Of a stretch of DNA of 64,000 bases, positions 12,868 to 22,874 are shown in pieces. Position 1 is the first letter of the stretch, and each line of letters opens with the position of its first letter. Under the pieces are notes generated by a model that saw only the letters and a list, made by a program, of their open reading frames with translations, searched no databases and was not told where the DNA came from. Made by a program: the position numbers and the translations under genes. The DNA is from Rhytidiadelphus loreus (Eukaryota > Streptophyta > Bryopsida > Hypnales > Hylocomiaceae), in assembly GCA_947034895.1 (NCBI GenBank), contig OX344762.1, positions 87,662,981-87,726,980 on the forward strand. The letters are read 5' to 3'.

Positions 12868-13690
12868 TCACTTATGGATACATGGGGGAAAGGAAAACGA
12901 ATGAGATGGTCAAATTCGTGTTTTATAGCACCGGAATTGTGAGACAAACATAGGAAGATTTCGAGGGATTAGCAGGGGCTAATGTTTCATGCAATAACCC
13001 CTACTTTAGCCCCTTTTTACAAGGGACTCGAAAAATTTCAAATTTTCTGTGTGGACGTCACTTTAGACCCCAAAATTGCACACCTTGGTCGGGCTAAAGT
13101 GGGGGAATTCAAAAACCCAGCTGGGGAGTTCAGGCCCCGACGAAGATTAGACCCTGGGGCTAACGTAGTGAAATCTTAAAGCTCTGAAAACGGGGATTGG
13201 TATTGATGTGCGGTTCTATATGATTGCATGGGCGTCTAGAGAATTGTCGATGCCTTGGAATTTTGCCGTCCGATCTGAGCTGTGAATCGATCAATTGAAT
13301 GTGAAGGATAGAGCGCAAGTGGTCGGTGATCCAAGTGGACAACCTTGATAAATGTCAATGTACGTGGTGATACTAAATTATCGAAATGGCAATATTTTTG
13401 TTAATTTGGGCAAGGTTCTGTACAATTTTGGAAAACTAAAATCGAGACGGGCACGTCCTAGTTACGAAAAGGATAATCGCTTGTGCATCTCAATTTTACC
13501 AATTGAAAAATTGCCAATTTACTGAAAACTTTGTTCCATTGAATGATGTATTGCAGAGTGCCATAGGACCTGCGCAGAGCAAGGTGCAGGACACCACCCA
13601 GCAAGTGGGCGACGCGACCGGCGACGCTGCGGGCGCTGCGAAGAACAAGGCTGGGGAAGCTAGCTGCCGGCTATGCGAAGTCGATCGTTG
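12868..13690 (+). pseudogene. Truncated LEA gene copy (intron plus part of exon 2)
   Basis: From about 12868 the sequence follows the intron of the intact minus-strand LEA gene (36949-37664), keeps the 3' splice site TTGCAG at 13556, and continues into exon 2. The exon begins with frame SAIGPAQSKVQD, matching SATGTAQSKAQD of the intact gene. Most of the internal LEA repeats are deleted. A small length change near 13660 then shifts the frame, so GEAADYAKS becomes GEASCRLCEVDR and a stop. Exon 1 is absent. A ~240-bp insertion (about 12940-13176) splits the intron part. It is inverted relative to the intact gene 23 kb away. Function is unlikely. Confidence 0.8.
12940..13176. mobile_element. ~240-bp insertion in the LEA pseudogene intron
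   Basis: Alignment by eye with the intact LEA intron shows that this block is absent from the parent. The bases on each side (TAGCACCGG and AAGCTCTGA) both resemble the single parental AAGCGCCGC, so a decayed 9-bp target duplication is possible. Inverted ends are not clear. Confidence 0.4.
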
Positions 13691-13740
13691 AGGACACACT
13701 TCTGAAGTCGAGACCTGAGGACGCCACTCGCCTAGATTAT

Positions 13741-14297
13741 AGTTTCACTCATGAAATTGAGTAAATATTACATTTCTACTACGCAATATCTCCCAATGTA
13801 AGATGTACCGGCGAGTGTTACAGGTTTAATTTCACTTATCAAATTGATATAAATTTGTTGTTTAAAATCTCTCAAGAAATTTCCAAATATTCGACTTTCT
13901 CAAGTCAAAAGACTTGGAATCCGGCGTTTCCCCTCGTCAATTAATGGGACTTCGTGCATGCAATTCTAGCAATGAGATTTTCAAGTCCCGTCACAGTCCA
14001 ATTGGAAATGCATATGCCAAATTTCTATTGCATGCTGTCCAAAATCTGACAACAAAGGAAGTAGCAACTGCTTTTTGTCTCTACTCTCGATAGACGAGAT
14101 ATGCCCCAATTATCCAGAACCATTGCCCCAGCCAGGGACAAATGTTAAAATTTGATAGGGTTTTTTTCCAAATTTTTATGACCTCTGTAATTTTGGATCC
14201 TTGCTTGGTAACATAAATTCAAATCTTCCAAATTTTGATATTCTAGAAATCCAGATACACTAAGCGAAGGATTGTTGCCTGGCAAGTCTCAAGAATG
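13741..14297. other. Intergenic, nothing recognised
   Basis: Sequence between the LEA pseudogene and the next repeat block. No gene, RNA or repeat boundary is recognisable. Confidence 0.45.
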
Positions 14298-14711
14298 CTA
14301 TGTGAGAATGGCAAACTTACTGTATATCACAGACAATAAGAACTCGAACTGCTTCTCACAGGCAGTCTGTAACTTGCATTTTGTAAGTTTATCTGATGCT
14401 TTTGCCTTTTGAAAGTTGTTGTGGATGTCGTTTGAATCTGAAATATCTGTGGAGCATGAGAATTGCATATCGTACTCCCATTTTAGTCTCCACGTGCATA
14501 GTTGGTTTGACCCCAAAACCCAAAACCTAAAACCCAAAACCTAAAACCCAAAAGTCTGTAAGAGAGGGAAAATGAAGTTTGCAACCCAAAAGTCTGAGAG
14601 AGGGCGAAAGAAGTCTGGTTCTTTGGTCACCATGAATCACTGTGCTATCACTAGGTATCACTATGAAATAATTGAGTAATGTGGCTATTTGTGCCATTTT
14701 TTGGTCAATAC
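14298..14711 (+). repeat. Dispersed repeat, inverted copy at about 31100-31735
   Basis: Strings such as GTGGAGCATGAGAATTGCAT, AGTTGGTTTGACC and CACTGTGCTATCACTAGG recur in reverse orientation at 31100-31735. The distant copy contains an extra ~290-bp element that is absent here. An array of CCCAAAACCTAAAA units lies at 14512-14554. Confidence 0.65.
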
Positions 14712-16086
14712 CGGTACATATCACTAGAGTATATTTGAAAGTTTGAAATGAATGATATTGATACATATTGGTAGAATTGGCACAAATGGGGTGACTTACG
14801 AATTGTGGCACAAAATAGGGTCTTCTATCTTTAATTCCGTCGGTGCTACCGATACCACTATAGAACTTACAAAATACTCTAAAGTTCGCACGTCCGTCTC
14901 ACAGAATCGGAGAGGGAATGTGGTTGGGATCGTTTTATCGCCTCGTTTCGAATGGAATTACTCATCTCACGCCAAGCCTCACTATTCTAACTTACTGTAG
15001 TTTGCTCTCGATCAAATCCTGATGTCTTGGGGCAACGGATCCGCTTGCGAGTTTGAATTGCCCAGTGAAAGCCATTCAGAGCAACATTAGTAACAAGAAA
15101 TCGAGTTGCGGTGGAGCTTGTTGGGTTCAAATTTTCGCAACTACAATCTAAATTTTTGCAATTCAGATTTAGCACTGGCCTTCGATCGCACGTCCAGTAG
15201 AGGACAATTGGATGCTCTGTTTTCAGGTACGTTTGGAATTGATCGATTGATTTGTGGCTCTTCCAATCACTGTGGTTTTGTGATCCGAGTTACATGGCGC
15301 CATCGGCAATACCTTGACGGAAGACTTGCAGTTTTAAGTGAAACTGGTGGAAACACTGCAATTAGATCAAACGACGGAGAGGAGAATTGAATGCTTTCTG
15401 TATGGGCATTCTTTAAATTGCAGTGAGCGTCTAGTCCAGTTCTGTGGCTGTGGATATCTTCGGAGAGTGCCTGCTTGTGATCGAGTCATTTCTGATTAAT
15501 TGCGTTTTGAATCTTCTGTTCTTCGTCTTGTTGCTCTTACAATCTTCATTGGATGTTCCGTGGGTTATTCTAGCGTTTTTCTTCTCCCCATGTCCCTATG
15601 AACAGAGAACATGGTTGGAGATGACTGGCCTGCGATTTGTGATAGACTTGTAATTAAGTCTACCTGGACTTAATTACAGACGATGGCAATGGCATTGTAG
15701 CTGCGAGGCTTCTTCGTTCTGGCGGAGAGAGTCTGGTGAACGTTAAATGGTTATCTAGGTCAGCTGGTTGGTTATGCGTCACAGCTGGGTGAATTTGAAA
15801 TTTGGCAGGTGCCGGCGTGGGGTGGCGGGATTCACCAGGCGGAGTGGCAGAACCCAGCCTGGCGGAACTGAGTCCCGCCAGCGCCAGCGTTCAAGACTGC
15901 GCAAGAGACGGCGTGTGGGGCCAGGGTGCGAAAATTTTACCTTTTACTGCAATTCGGGTTTGGGGTCTTTCCTCGCACCTGGAGTTGGTGCAAAATAATA
16001 TATTTAGGCTCACTGCTATGAAATGTTATTTCATTTCAGTGCTTTTTTGTAGAATGGTTAGGAAATTAATTCAAGAGTACTTTACT
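14712..16086. other. Duplicated non-repetitive stretch, no gene identified
   Basis: The paralogous stretch is 21489-22870. Both copies contain a relatively GC-rich part (about 15800-15930 and 22590-22730), but the longest frames differ between copies and carry no known domain. It may be the remnant of an old gene or a 5' leader; I cannot identify it. Confidence 0.45.
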
Positions 16087-16088
16087 TA

Positions 16089-16191
16089 CACAAAATAGTG
16101 AAATTAGGTTGCCCCACACTAATTTCTCATATCTAACACTTTCAGACATGGTCAACTATAGTCTGGGGCAACCTAATTTCACTATTTTGTG
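16089..16191. mobile_element. 103-bp palindromic MITE with TA target duplication, copy 1
   Basis: The ends are inverted repeats of over 30 bp, starting CACAAAATAGTGAAATTAGG. TA lies on both sides (16087-16088 and 16192-16193). The matching place in unit B (around 22870) reads CTTACCTC with a single TA and no insert, so insertion followed the duplication. An almost identical copy lies at 34675-34777. TA duplication suggests the Tc1/mariner group. Confidence 0.85.
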
Positions 16192-16193
16192 TA

Positions 16194-17658
16194 CCTCTTG
16201 AAGAGACCATTTACAAATTGATTGCCTTTTCAGGGAAGCAAAAGTCTTTTTAAACAATTTTCAGTAAATTTCTGTAGAAAGATACTACGAAATTGAAATT
16301 GGCATCTCTACCAAGTCATTACATAATTTTTGGACTTTTGGGGAATTAGATACAAAAAAATTTAAGTTAAAAATGAAGTGGTCAATACATCCCTTCATGT
16401 CAAAGGCTTTTCTTGATCACTAAAGAATGTGCTCAAAATCAAACAAGAAGCCAACATATTGAAAAAAAATTATCAATTTTTTTTTTAACTATAACAATAC
16501 AAATTCAAGCTTGAGAGATTAGAGATCAAATAGAAGAAAACACCACAATAGAAGTAATGGATTCAAAGATTGTAATGTTTGATAATGAGGGTGTTTAAAT
16601 TGTGAAAGTATTTTCAAGTCTTTGAAACCTCTTTTTCACATGTGAAATCTCAAAAATTGGTCACCAAAAAAATATGAGGATGAAGGGCATGATTTTCATA
16701 ACCAAAATCAATGTGTAGCTTATAAAAATGTACTCTACAATTTTTTTAAGTAAATTTTTAATGCAGTTTGTCCTTATACAATAGATTAAAAAATTTAGAT
16801 CTACTATATTTTAGACTCATATTGAAGAACACTAAAAAATCAAGATTTGCAATGGATAGACTTGCATGCAATGTTGAATAAAAAATTCATAATCAATGAT
16901 TTTCAAAATCAGATTTTTGATGTTGAAACTAGATTTGAAAAGGAACATTTACAAAATCCAAACTATTGAAACTCATAATTTGGTTGTGTTTTATTTAATT
17001 TCGAAATATCGTATACACCAACATTAGGGGCATGTGCATAGGGGGGGCCTCCAATCCTCAAACAACAACATTGACCCAATTCAACCACTCACGCCCCACC
17101 ACATGTCCAAGTAGAAGGTGGGTGACGTGGAATGAATTAGGCATGTGCGTCATTGATTGAATTTTTTTTAACAAAATGACTACTATGAACCCTATCACTT
17201 TTCATTCCCTAAAATAGCGACAAAACATGGGGTGAGTGAAAAAAGTCAAAAATGACAAAATGTGGGACTAACTCGACTACTAATATTAGATAATTTTTAG
17301 TGAGAAGTAACACAAGTCCAAATCTCCATAATGAAATACAATGGGGTTCTTTTTTTCTTCATCAAACTTTAAGTGAAGGCAACTTGAAGAACCGGCTCAA
17401 GCCTCCATGTGTTAAGGTTTGTAACTATGGGTAGGGCATGGGTTCTCTTTAGCTGGTCTATAGCAACCCTCTCAAATTCGATTTCCGAAAGTAGTCCAAA
17501 TTTCTACTCTAGAGTTTTTCATCACATTGAGAATTTTTTCTAAAATACAAATGTTGATGGAGTTTTTAGATTTGTAGTAAAGTGGCTACATTTTTAATTT
17601 TTCATACATAAGAGATGGCTACCATGACAAATGATTTGTGAAACAAAAGTGTTATCGT
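16194..17658. other. Duplicated intergenic DNA, no gene
   Basis: The paralogous stretch is 22875-24504. Unit B has about 155 bp (about 23715-23873) not found here. No conserved reading frame was seen in either copy. Confidence 0.5.
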
Positions 17659-17662
17659 TTAA

Positions 17663-18345
17663 CCCCTAAACTCTTGAGGAATTTTTTTCGTCAAAAACCA
17701 CTCAAAATGCCATTTTCTATTGCAAAGTGCAAAATAATTCAGAATTTTTTCTTTTTGCAAATCTAATTTAGGATCTTGCACTAGACTAGTATAAAAATGT
17801 GTGGAAGAAATTTCAAAAGCTTTGACTATATGGATTGCAAGATATTTGTGTTTGAAGTGAAGAAGTAGGTATGAGATTGAAGGAAAAACTAAATCATTAA
17901 TAGTTCTGGGATGGAATTGAAAATCACTAATTCCAATGGTGATATTGTTCTAGCAATCATACTAAACCCTATTGAACTTTTATTATTGAAAAAATTGAGT
18001 TCACAAATGAATCCTACAAGTTATTTTTTCAAGAAGTAGTTTAGATTGCTAAGATTGTCTATAACTTTCTCATTACTAATCCAAATAGAATGAATAAAAT
18101 CTTTCTATTCACTAGACAAAAGTACTTTCTATGGCAAACAAAATTTTGAAATTTTGATTTTGATTTTTTTTGTAATGTCCAACGAACTCCATTTTTAGAC
18201 TCTAGGTAGTATATTTTTTGCTCTTGGGCACTGATTGAAATAAAAATTATATTCCTATACTTTAATGTAATTTCCTTTTTTCTTTTAAAGTTTCAAAAAA
18301 TCACAACAAAAATGGAGACTATAAAAGCCTACCTAAGGTGACATT
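17663..18345. mobile_element. TTAA-family element fragment, copy T4
   Basis: The left end is intact, with TTAA at 17659-17662 followed by CCCCTAAACTCTTGAGG. The interior follows T1 and T2 (inverted relative to T1, same orientation as T2), but the right end is replaced by another repeat. Unit B carries the paralogous copy with the same truncation, so this insertion predates the duplication. Confidence 0.6.
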
Positions 18346-18409
18346 AAAGGAAGCCATATCTACCTCTATGTTACATAATGCTTTTAGAGACTAAGCTATT
18401 TTAGGATCT

Positions 18410-19140
18410 CCTACCCTGTTTCAAGATCTAGGGTGGCAAAGGAGACTTAGAAGAGTGACGGCAATGCAACAATGAAGGTGGTAAAAAGGAGAGAGGGTTG
18501 ATTGCTCCAAGGTAAGGGATCCAAGAGATTAGCTATGGTACATGGACAACCTAGATTAAGCCACCCCAACTCTAGATGTACACACCTATCATTATAGGAA
18601 ATTTGGCCCCTATGCACGGTTGTATTACTACATAAAAATGTGCAATTAGAAGAAAAAAAATACCCCCCCAAAAAAGAATTTGGCTAAATTGTTTTGGGAC
18701 TTCCTATCTTACTCCAAGATCTATTGCACCAAAGGGAAGTGAAGTCAATGCAACAAGGTGGCAAAGACTAGAGAGGGTTGATTGCTCCAAGGTAAGGGAT
18801 TAGCTATGGTACATGGACAACCTAGATTAAGCCACACCACCTCTAGATGTACACACGTATCATTATAGGAAATTTGGCCCCTATGCATGGTTGTATTACT
18901 ACATTAAAATGTGCAATTAGAAAATAAAAAAATACCCCCCCCCCAAAAAAAAATTGGTTGAGTTGTTTTGAGACTTCTTACCATACTCCAAGATCTAGGG
19001 CACCAAAGGGAAGTGAAGTCAATGCAACAAGGTGGCGAAGACAAGAAAGGGTTGATTGCTTCAATGTAAGGAATCCAAGAAAAAATGGCTAAGCTAGATG
19101 GATAGCCCGAATTAAGCCACCCCATCTCCAAATCCACAAC
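18410..19140 (+). repeat. ~280-bp tandem repeat, three copies
   Basis: The string AGGGTTGATTGCT recurs at about 18493, 18776 and 19050 with conserved surroundings (CTAGATGTACACAC, GGAAATTTGGCCCCTATGCA). Unit B holds only two copies (about 25545-25920), and unit C has one, split by another element. The copy number therefore changed after or during duplication. Confidence 0.7.
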
Positions 19141-19199
19141 TCATGTTGAAATCCAACTATTCAATGACCACATAGATGGAGATGGACTTCCTCCCCAAC

Positions 19200-19659
19200 A
19201 ATCAGGGTGGATTGACCCCCTCGCTCGGCCTTACCAGGGGTGCATGTAAAAAAAAGTCCCCTAATTTGGACGATTCTAGGGTATATTCTTGACCTCTCTA
19301 AACTAATTTGGGATCTCTGATCACAAAAATGAATTAAAATTTTGCAAAAAAAATCATGTGCAGAAAATAAATAATTCCAGGGTTTGTCCGCAGGGCCGCA
19401 AGGGGGTCAGTTCACCCTGGCCCTTCCGCGCAGGGAGAATTGACCACTTCATTGCCCCAGTCAACTTTGATTTGAAAAAAAAAAGACCCCTATGTTGTGC
19501 CAATTTTTTTGGTAATTCTTGCATCCCCCAAGAGTAATTTGGGGCCTCTCATTGCAAATATGAATTCAGAATTTCAAAAAAAAATTAAACCTCACAAATA
19601 AAAAATTCCAGGGTTCGCCCTGGAGGGGCAATGAGGGGGTCAATTCACCCAGGCCGGCC
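19200..19659. mobile_element. Double Mutator-like MITE (copies E4 and E5)
   Basis: Two copies of the ~225-bp family lie head to tail (about 19200-19425 and 19427-19658). The pair is flanked by CTCCCCAAC on the left (19191-19199) and right (19660-19668). Unit B at about 26246 shows a single GCTCCCGAAC at this place and no insert, which confirms a post-duplication insertion with a 9-bp target duplication. Confidence 0.8.
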
Positions 19660-19894
19660 CTCCCCAACCTGCTGCACAGTTTTCCAAGTAAAAAATTTGC
19701 AAAATTTAACCAGATTTGTGACCACTGGTCCAGAGTTCAACTTTCAACCCAACTTTCAATCCAGTTTTCAACCCAGTTTTCAAACGCTAAAGGGTTCAAA
19801 GTGCTCTGTGGGTGACGGAAGCAGTGACTGTAAACAGTGCGGGATGACCGTGTCTCAACTCTCAACGCAGGGTCAAACAAGCACCCGTCCTGCG

Positions 19895-19995
19895 CACGTG
19901 CGACGCGTGAGAAAATGGACAGTAACTTCGATCATTCATTCCGACTGAACTCAAGCTTTCTATCCGTCCATTCATTCGAGGATGCTGTATAAATA
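19895..19995 (+). promoter_or_regulatory. GNAT copy 1 promoter: G-box, ACGCGT and TATA box
   Basis: CACGTG at 19895-19900 and ACGCGT at 19903-19908 lie about 85 bp upstream of TATAAATA at 19988-19995. The TATA box is about 290 bp before the start codon. The whole block is conserved in copy 2. In copy C both upstream motifs are altered. G-box/ACGT elements commonly bind bZIP or bHLH factors; the actual regulator is not known. Confidence 0.6.
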
Positions 19996-20156
19996 CGTCT
20001 GCAGATCATTAGAGCTCCACTCCAGTTGTGAACACACATACAGAATCGAATCCCTCAAAGCCTTCATCAATTAATTCCCCTTCGAAGCACTCTGCAGCAA
20101 GCATCCCAAGGAGATTGCGCTTCTCTTGTATCCCTGGGATAGCGAATCGCAGCCAA

Positions 20157-20211
20157 GTAAGATAGTGTGTGATCGTGTAAGGAGGGAGCTGCGAGAGTCA
20201 GTCTTTTGCAG
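20157..20211 (+). other. Possible 5' leader intron of GNAT copy 1 (doubtful)
   Basis: GTAAGA and a downstream TTTTGCAG bound 55 bp in the leader. Equivalent donor and acceptor signals exist in copy 2 (26940-27011, 72 bp) and copy C (52501-52555). The 55-bp size is short for a plant intron, so the leader may equally be unspliced. Confidence 0.25.
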
Positions 20212-20285
20212 ACGCATACCTAGGTGAAGAACGGAGTACTGTACTGTACAGCCCAACATCAGGGTACGATTCAGGAGTTCGTAGG

Positions 20286-20813
20286 ATGGGGAGCTTGGGC
20301 AGCAGCACCTCTCCGATGACCGTGTCCCTCCGCAAATTCACTGCAGACGACATGAAAGCGAGTGCCAAGTGGTTTGGTGACGACGAGGTGACCTTCACCA
20401 CCCCGAACGCCAGTCTCCGCTCGGATGAGGAGCTCGAGCGCTACTTCGCCGTGACGGTGGCGCCTCACCCGTGGTACCGACTCATCTGCTTGAACGGCGT
20501 GCCGGCCGGCGCCATTTACCTCACCTTGGGAGCGAACGCCCACGCCGCCCGTGCCGATTTGAGCTACCTCCTGGCGAAGGAGTTTTGGGGCAAGGGCATC
20601 GCCACGCAGGCGACGAAAGTGGCGTTGCAGGCGGGCTTCCAGGAGTTCGGCCTGGCGCGCATCCAGGCTTACGCGATGACCACGAACATCGGGTCGCAAC
20701 GGGTTCTGGAGAAATGCGGGTTTAAGCGCGAGGGGATGCTGCGGAACTTTGTTAAGTTGCGGGGTAATCTGGTTGATGTGTTCATTTATGGCATTTACCA
20801 GGACTCACAGTAA
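20286..20813 (+). CDS. GNAT-family N-acetyltransferase, RimJ/RimL-like (copy 1)
   Basis: Intronless, 175 aa. The protein has the RimJ/RimL-type GNAT fold: an N-terminal strand (VSLRKFTADDMKASAKWF), the acetyl-CoA pyrophosphate-loop region EFWGKGIATQA (about residues 98-108), and the family's closing motif NIGSQRVLEKCGFKREG (about residues 134-150). It presumably moves an acetyl group from acetyl-CoA to an amine. The substrate cannot be told; related plant proteins are annotated only as uncharacterised acetyltransferases. The ATG is preceded by GTAGG and no earlier in-frame ATG was seen. The gene is strikingly GC-rich against AT-rich flanks. Copy 2 differs at only two residues (T12I and L81I, approximate numbering). 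A promoter with TATA box precedes it. No transit peptide is obvious, so cytosol is the default guess. Confidence 0.9.
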   Translation: MGSLGSSTSPMTVSLRKFTADDMKASAKWFGDDEVTFTTPNASLRSDEELERYFAVTVAPHPWYRLICLNGVPAGAIYLTLGANAHAARADLSYLLAKEFWGKGIATQATKVALQAGFQEFGLARIQAYAMTTNIGSQRVLEKCGFKREGMLRNFVKLRGNLVDVFIYGIYQDSQ

Positions 20814-21142
20814 ATTGCAGACATGAATATTGTAGACTGGCAACGAAAATTAGTGTTCGAACAAATCGGACTCCTGGTAATTAATGGTCCTGCTCGGTTT
20901 GCATCGGTTCGAGTCGTTTGTGAGGCAGCCCAGCGATTGGCAGGAGTGCATGCGTGAAGCTGGTTAGCAGTGTACTATGCGTTATCTAATTCTATGGTTA
21001 GGGCTGTAGGGCAGTAGGAAGTTGCTAATATCCTGGCGCACATTCGGTGTTCCAGGAATTTATTTATGTTCATAGTGAATACCAGCTCCAATTGAACTGG
21101 TTGTGGATGGCAATTCACAAACCTTTATTACTGCAATTGATT

Positions 21143-21266
21143 CACGACCTTGTATTTGTCTACTGTATGCAAGACCATGTATTTGGTTTCTATATGCACG
21201 ACCATTTATTTGGCTATAATATGCACGACCTTGTATTTGGCTACAGTATGCACGACCTTGTATTGG
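21143..21266 (+). repeat. 27-bp minisatellite, 4.6 copies
   Basis: Units resemble CACGACCTTGTATTTG plus CTACAGTATG, with a period of exactly 27 bp. The orthologous arrays hold 3.6 copies in unit B (27944-28040) and 1.6 in unit C (53486-53529). The frame stays open across it (HDLVFGYSM-like repeats), but it lies downstream of the GNAT stop codon. Confidence 0.8.
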
Positions 21267-21278
21267 AGAAGATGCAGT

Positions 21279-21488
21279 TGTTGACGTGTTCATTTATGGC
21301 ATCTACCTGGACATTACATTGCAAATATGAATATTTGTGACTAGCAACAAAATTTAATGTTTGAAAAACCGAACACCTGGGAATCGATGGTCTGGCTCCG
21401 GCTGCATGGATTCGACTACTTAATTCTAATTTCAAGGTTAGAATTTTAGGGTTGGTGGAACTTGGTAATATCATCCTGCACATTCGGT
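21279..21488 (+). pseudogene. Decayed tandem copy of the GNAT 3' end
   Basis: GTTGACGTGTTCATTTATGG followed by CATCTACC and GGACATTACATTGCA repeats the last codons and early 3' flank of the GNAT gene (about 20770-20820). Later matches follow the flank: CTGGCAACGAAAATTAG corresponds to CTAGCAACAAAATTTA, and the CTAATATCCTGG region to GTAATATCATCC. The stop codon and frame are lost. The same module exists in units B and C, so it predates the triplication. Confidence 0.7.
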
Positions 21489-22874
21489 AATATCACTAGA
21501 GTATATTTGAAAGTTTGAACTGTATGTTATTGATACATATTGGTAGAATTGGCACAAATGGGGTGACTTACGAATTGTGGCACAAAGTAGGGTCTTCTAC
21601 CAGGTTGCACTCCGTCGGTGCTATCGGTACCACTGTAGAACTTACAAAATACTCTAAAGTTCGCACGTCCGTCTCACAGAATCGGAGAATGAATGTGGTT
21701 GGGATCGTTTCATCACTTCGATCTCACGCACATGCCCTGAAATTTCTCATCTCACGCCAAGCCTCACTATTCTAACTTACTGTAGTTTGCTCTCGATCAA
21801 ATCCTGATGTCTTGGGGAAATGGATCCGCTTGCGAGTTTGGATTGCCCAGTGAAAGCCATTCAGAGCAACATTAGTAACAAGAAATCGAGTTGCGGTGGA
21901 GCTTGTTGGGTTCAAATTTTCGCAACTACAATCTAAATTTTTGCAATTCAGATTTAGCACTGGCCTTCGACCGTACATCCAATAGAGGACAATTGGATGC
22001 TCTGTTTTCAGGTACGTTCGGAATCGATTGATTCGTGACTCTTCCAATCACTTTGGTTTTGTGATCCGAGTTACATGGCGCCATCGGCAATACCTTGACG
22101 GAAGACTTGCAGTTCTAGGTCAAACTGGCGGAAACACTGCAATTAGATCAAGCGACGGAGAGGAGAATTGGATGCTTTCTGTATGGGCATTCTTTAAATT
22201 ACAGTGAGCGTCTAGTCCAGTTCCGTAGCTGTGGATATCTTTGGAGAGTGACTGCTTATGAGTCATTTCTGATGAATTGCGTTTTGAATCTTCTGTTCTT
22301 CGTCTTGTTGCTCTTACAATCTTCATTGCATGTTTCGTGGGTTATTGTAGCATTTTTCTTCTCCCCATGTCCCTATGAACAGAGAACATGGTTGGAGATG
22401 ACTGGCCTGCGATTTGTGATAGACTTGTAAGTCTACCTGGACTTAATTACAGACGATGGCAATGGCATTGTAGCTGCGAGGCTTCTTCGTTCTGGCGGAG
22501 AGAGTCTGGTGAACGTTAAATGGTTATCTAGGTCAGCTGGTTGGTTATGCGTCACAGCTGGGTGAATGACCTCACGCACATGCCCTGAAATTTGGCAGGT
22601 GCCGGCGTGGGGTGTCGGGTTTCGCCTGGCGGGGGTGGCAGAACGCAGTCTGGCGGAACTGAGTCCCGCCAGCACCAGCGGCACCCCGTTTCAAGACTGC
22701 GCAAGAGACGGCGTGTGGGGCCAGGGTGCGAAAATTTGACCTTTTTACTTGCAATTCGGGTTTGGGGTCTTTCCTCGCACCTGGAGTTGGTGCAAAATAA
22801 TGTTTAGGCTGACTGCCGTGAAATGTTATTTCTTTTTTGTGCTCTTTTGTAGGATGATTAGGAAATCGAGTGAA

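Larger units (their letters stand above)
14712..21488 (+). repeat. Tandem duplication unit A (~6.8 kb) carrying GNAT copy 1
   Basis: This block is repeated in direct orientation at 21485-29128. Matched landmarks are TTGGTAGAATTGGCAC at about 14769 and 21540, TTTTCCAAGTAAAAAATTTG at about 19680 and 26460, and the GNAT start codon at 20286 and 27086. The junction at 21485-21489 joins CATTCGG from the right end directly to the left-end sequence. CGGT is shared by both parent ends, so this looks like a short-microhomology junction. Unit A has its own private insertions at 16089-16191 and 19200-19659. Confidence 0.9.

Noticed and set aside
14512..14554. Telomere-like CCCAAAACCTAAAA array
   Set aside because: Units differ from the plant CCCTAAA repeat and the array is short; best seen as part of a dispersed repeat.
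15106..15390. 94-codon frame in unit A
   Set aside because: The paralogous place in unit B has frame-breaking length changes, so the frame is not conserved.
20271..20699. 142-codon antisense frame in GNAT (also at 27071 and 52613)
   Set aside because: It is the usual antisense shadow of a GC-rich coding sequence; residue changes between copies follow the GNAT frame.
20895..20930. GGTTCGAGTC resembling a tRNA T-loop in the GNAT 3' flank
   Set aside because: The flanking bases do not form a T-stem and no acceptor or anticodon arm is present.
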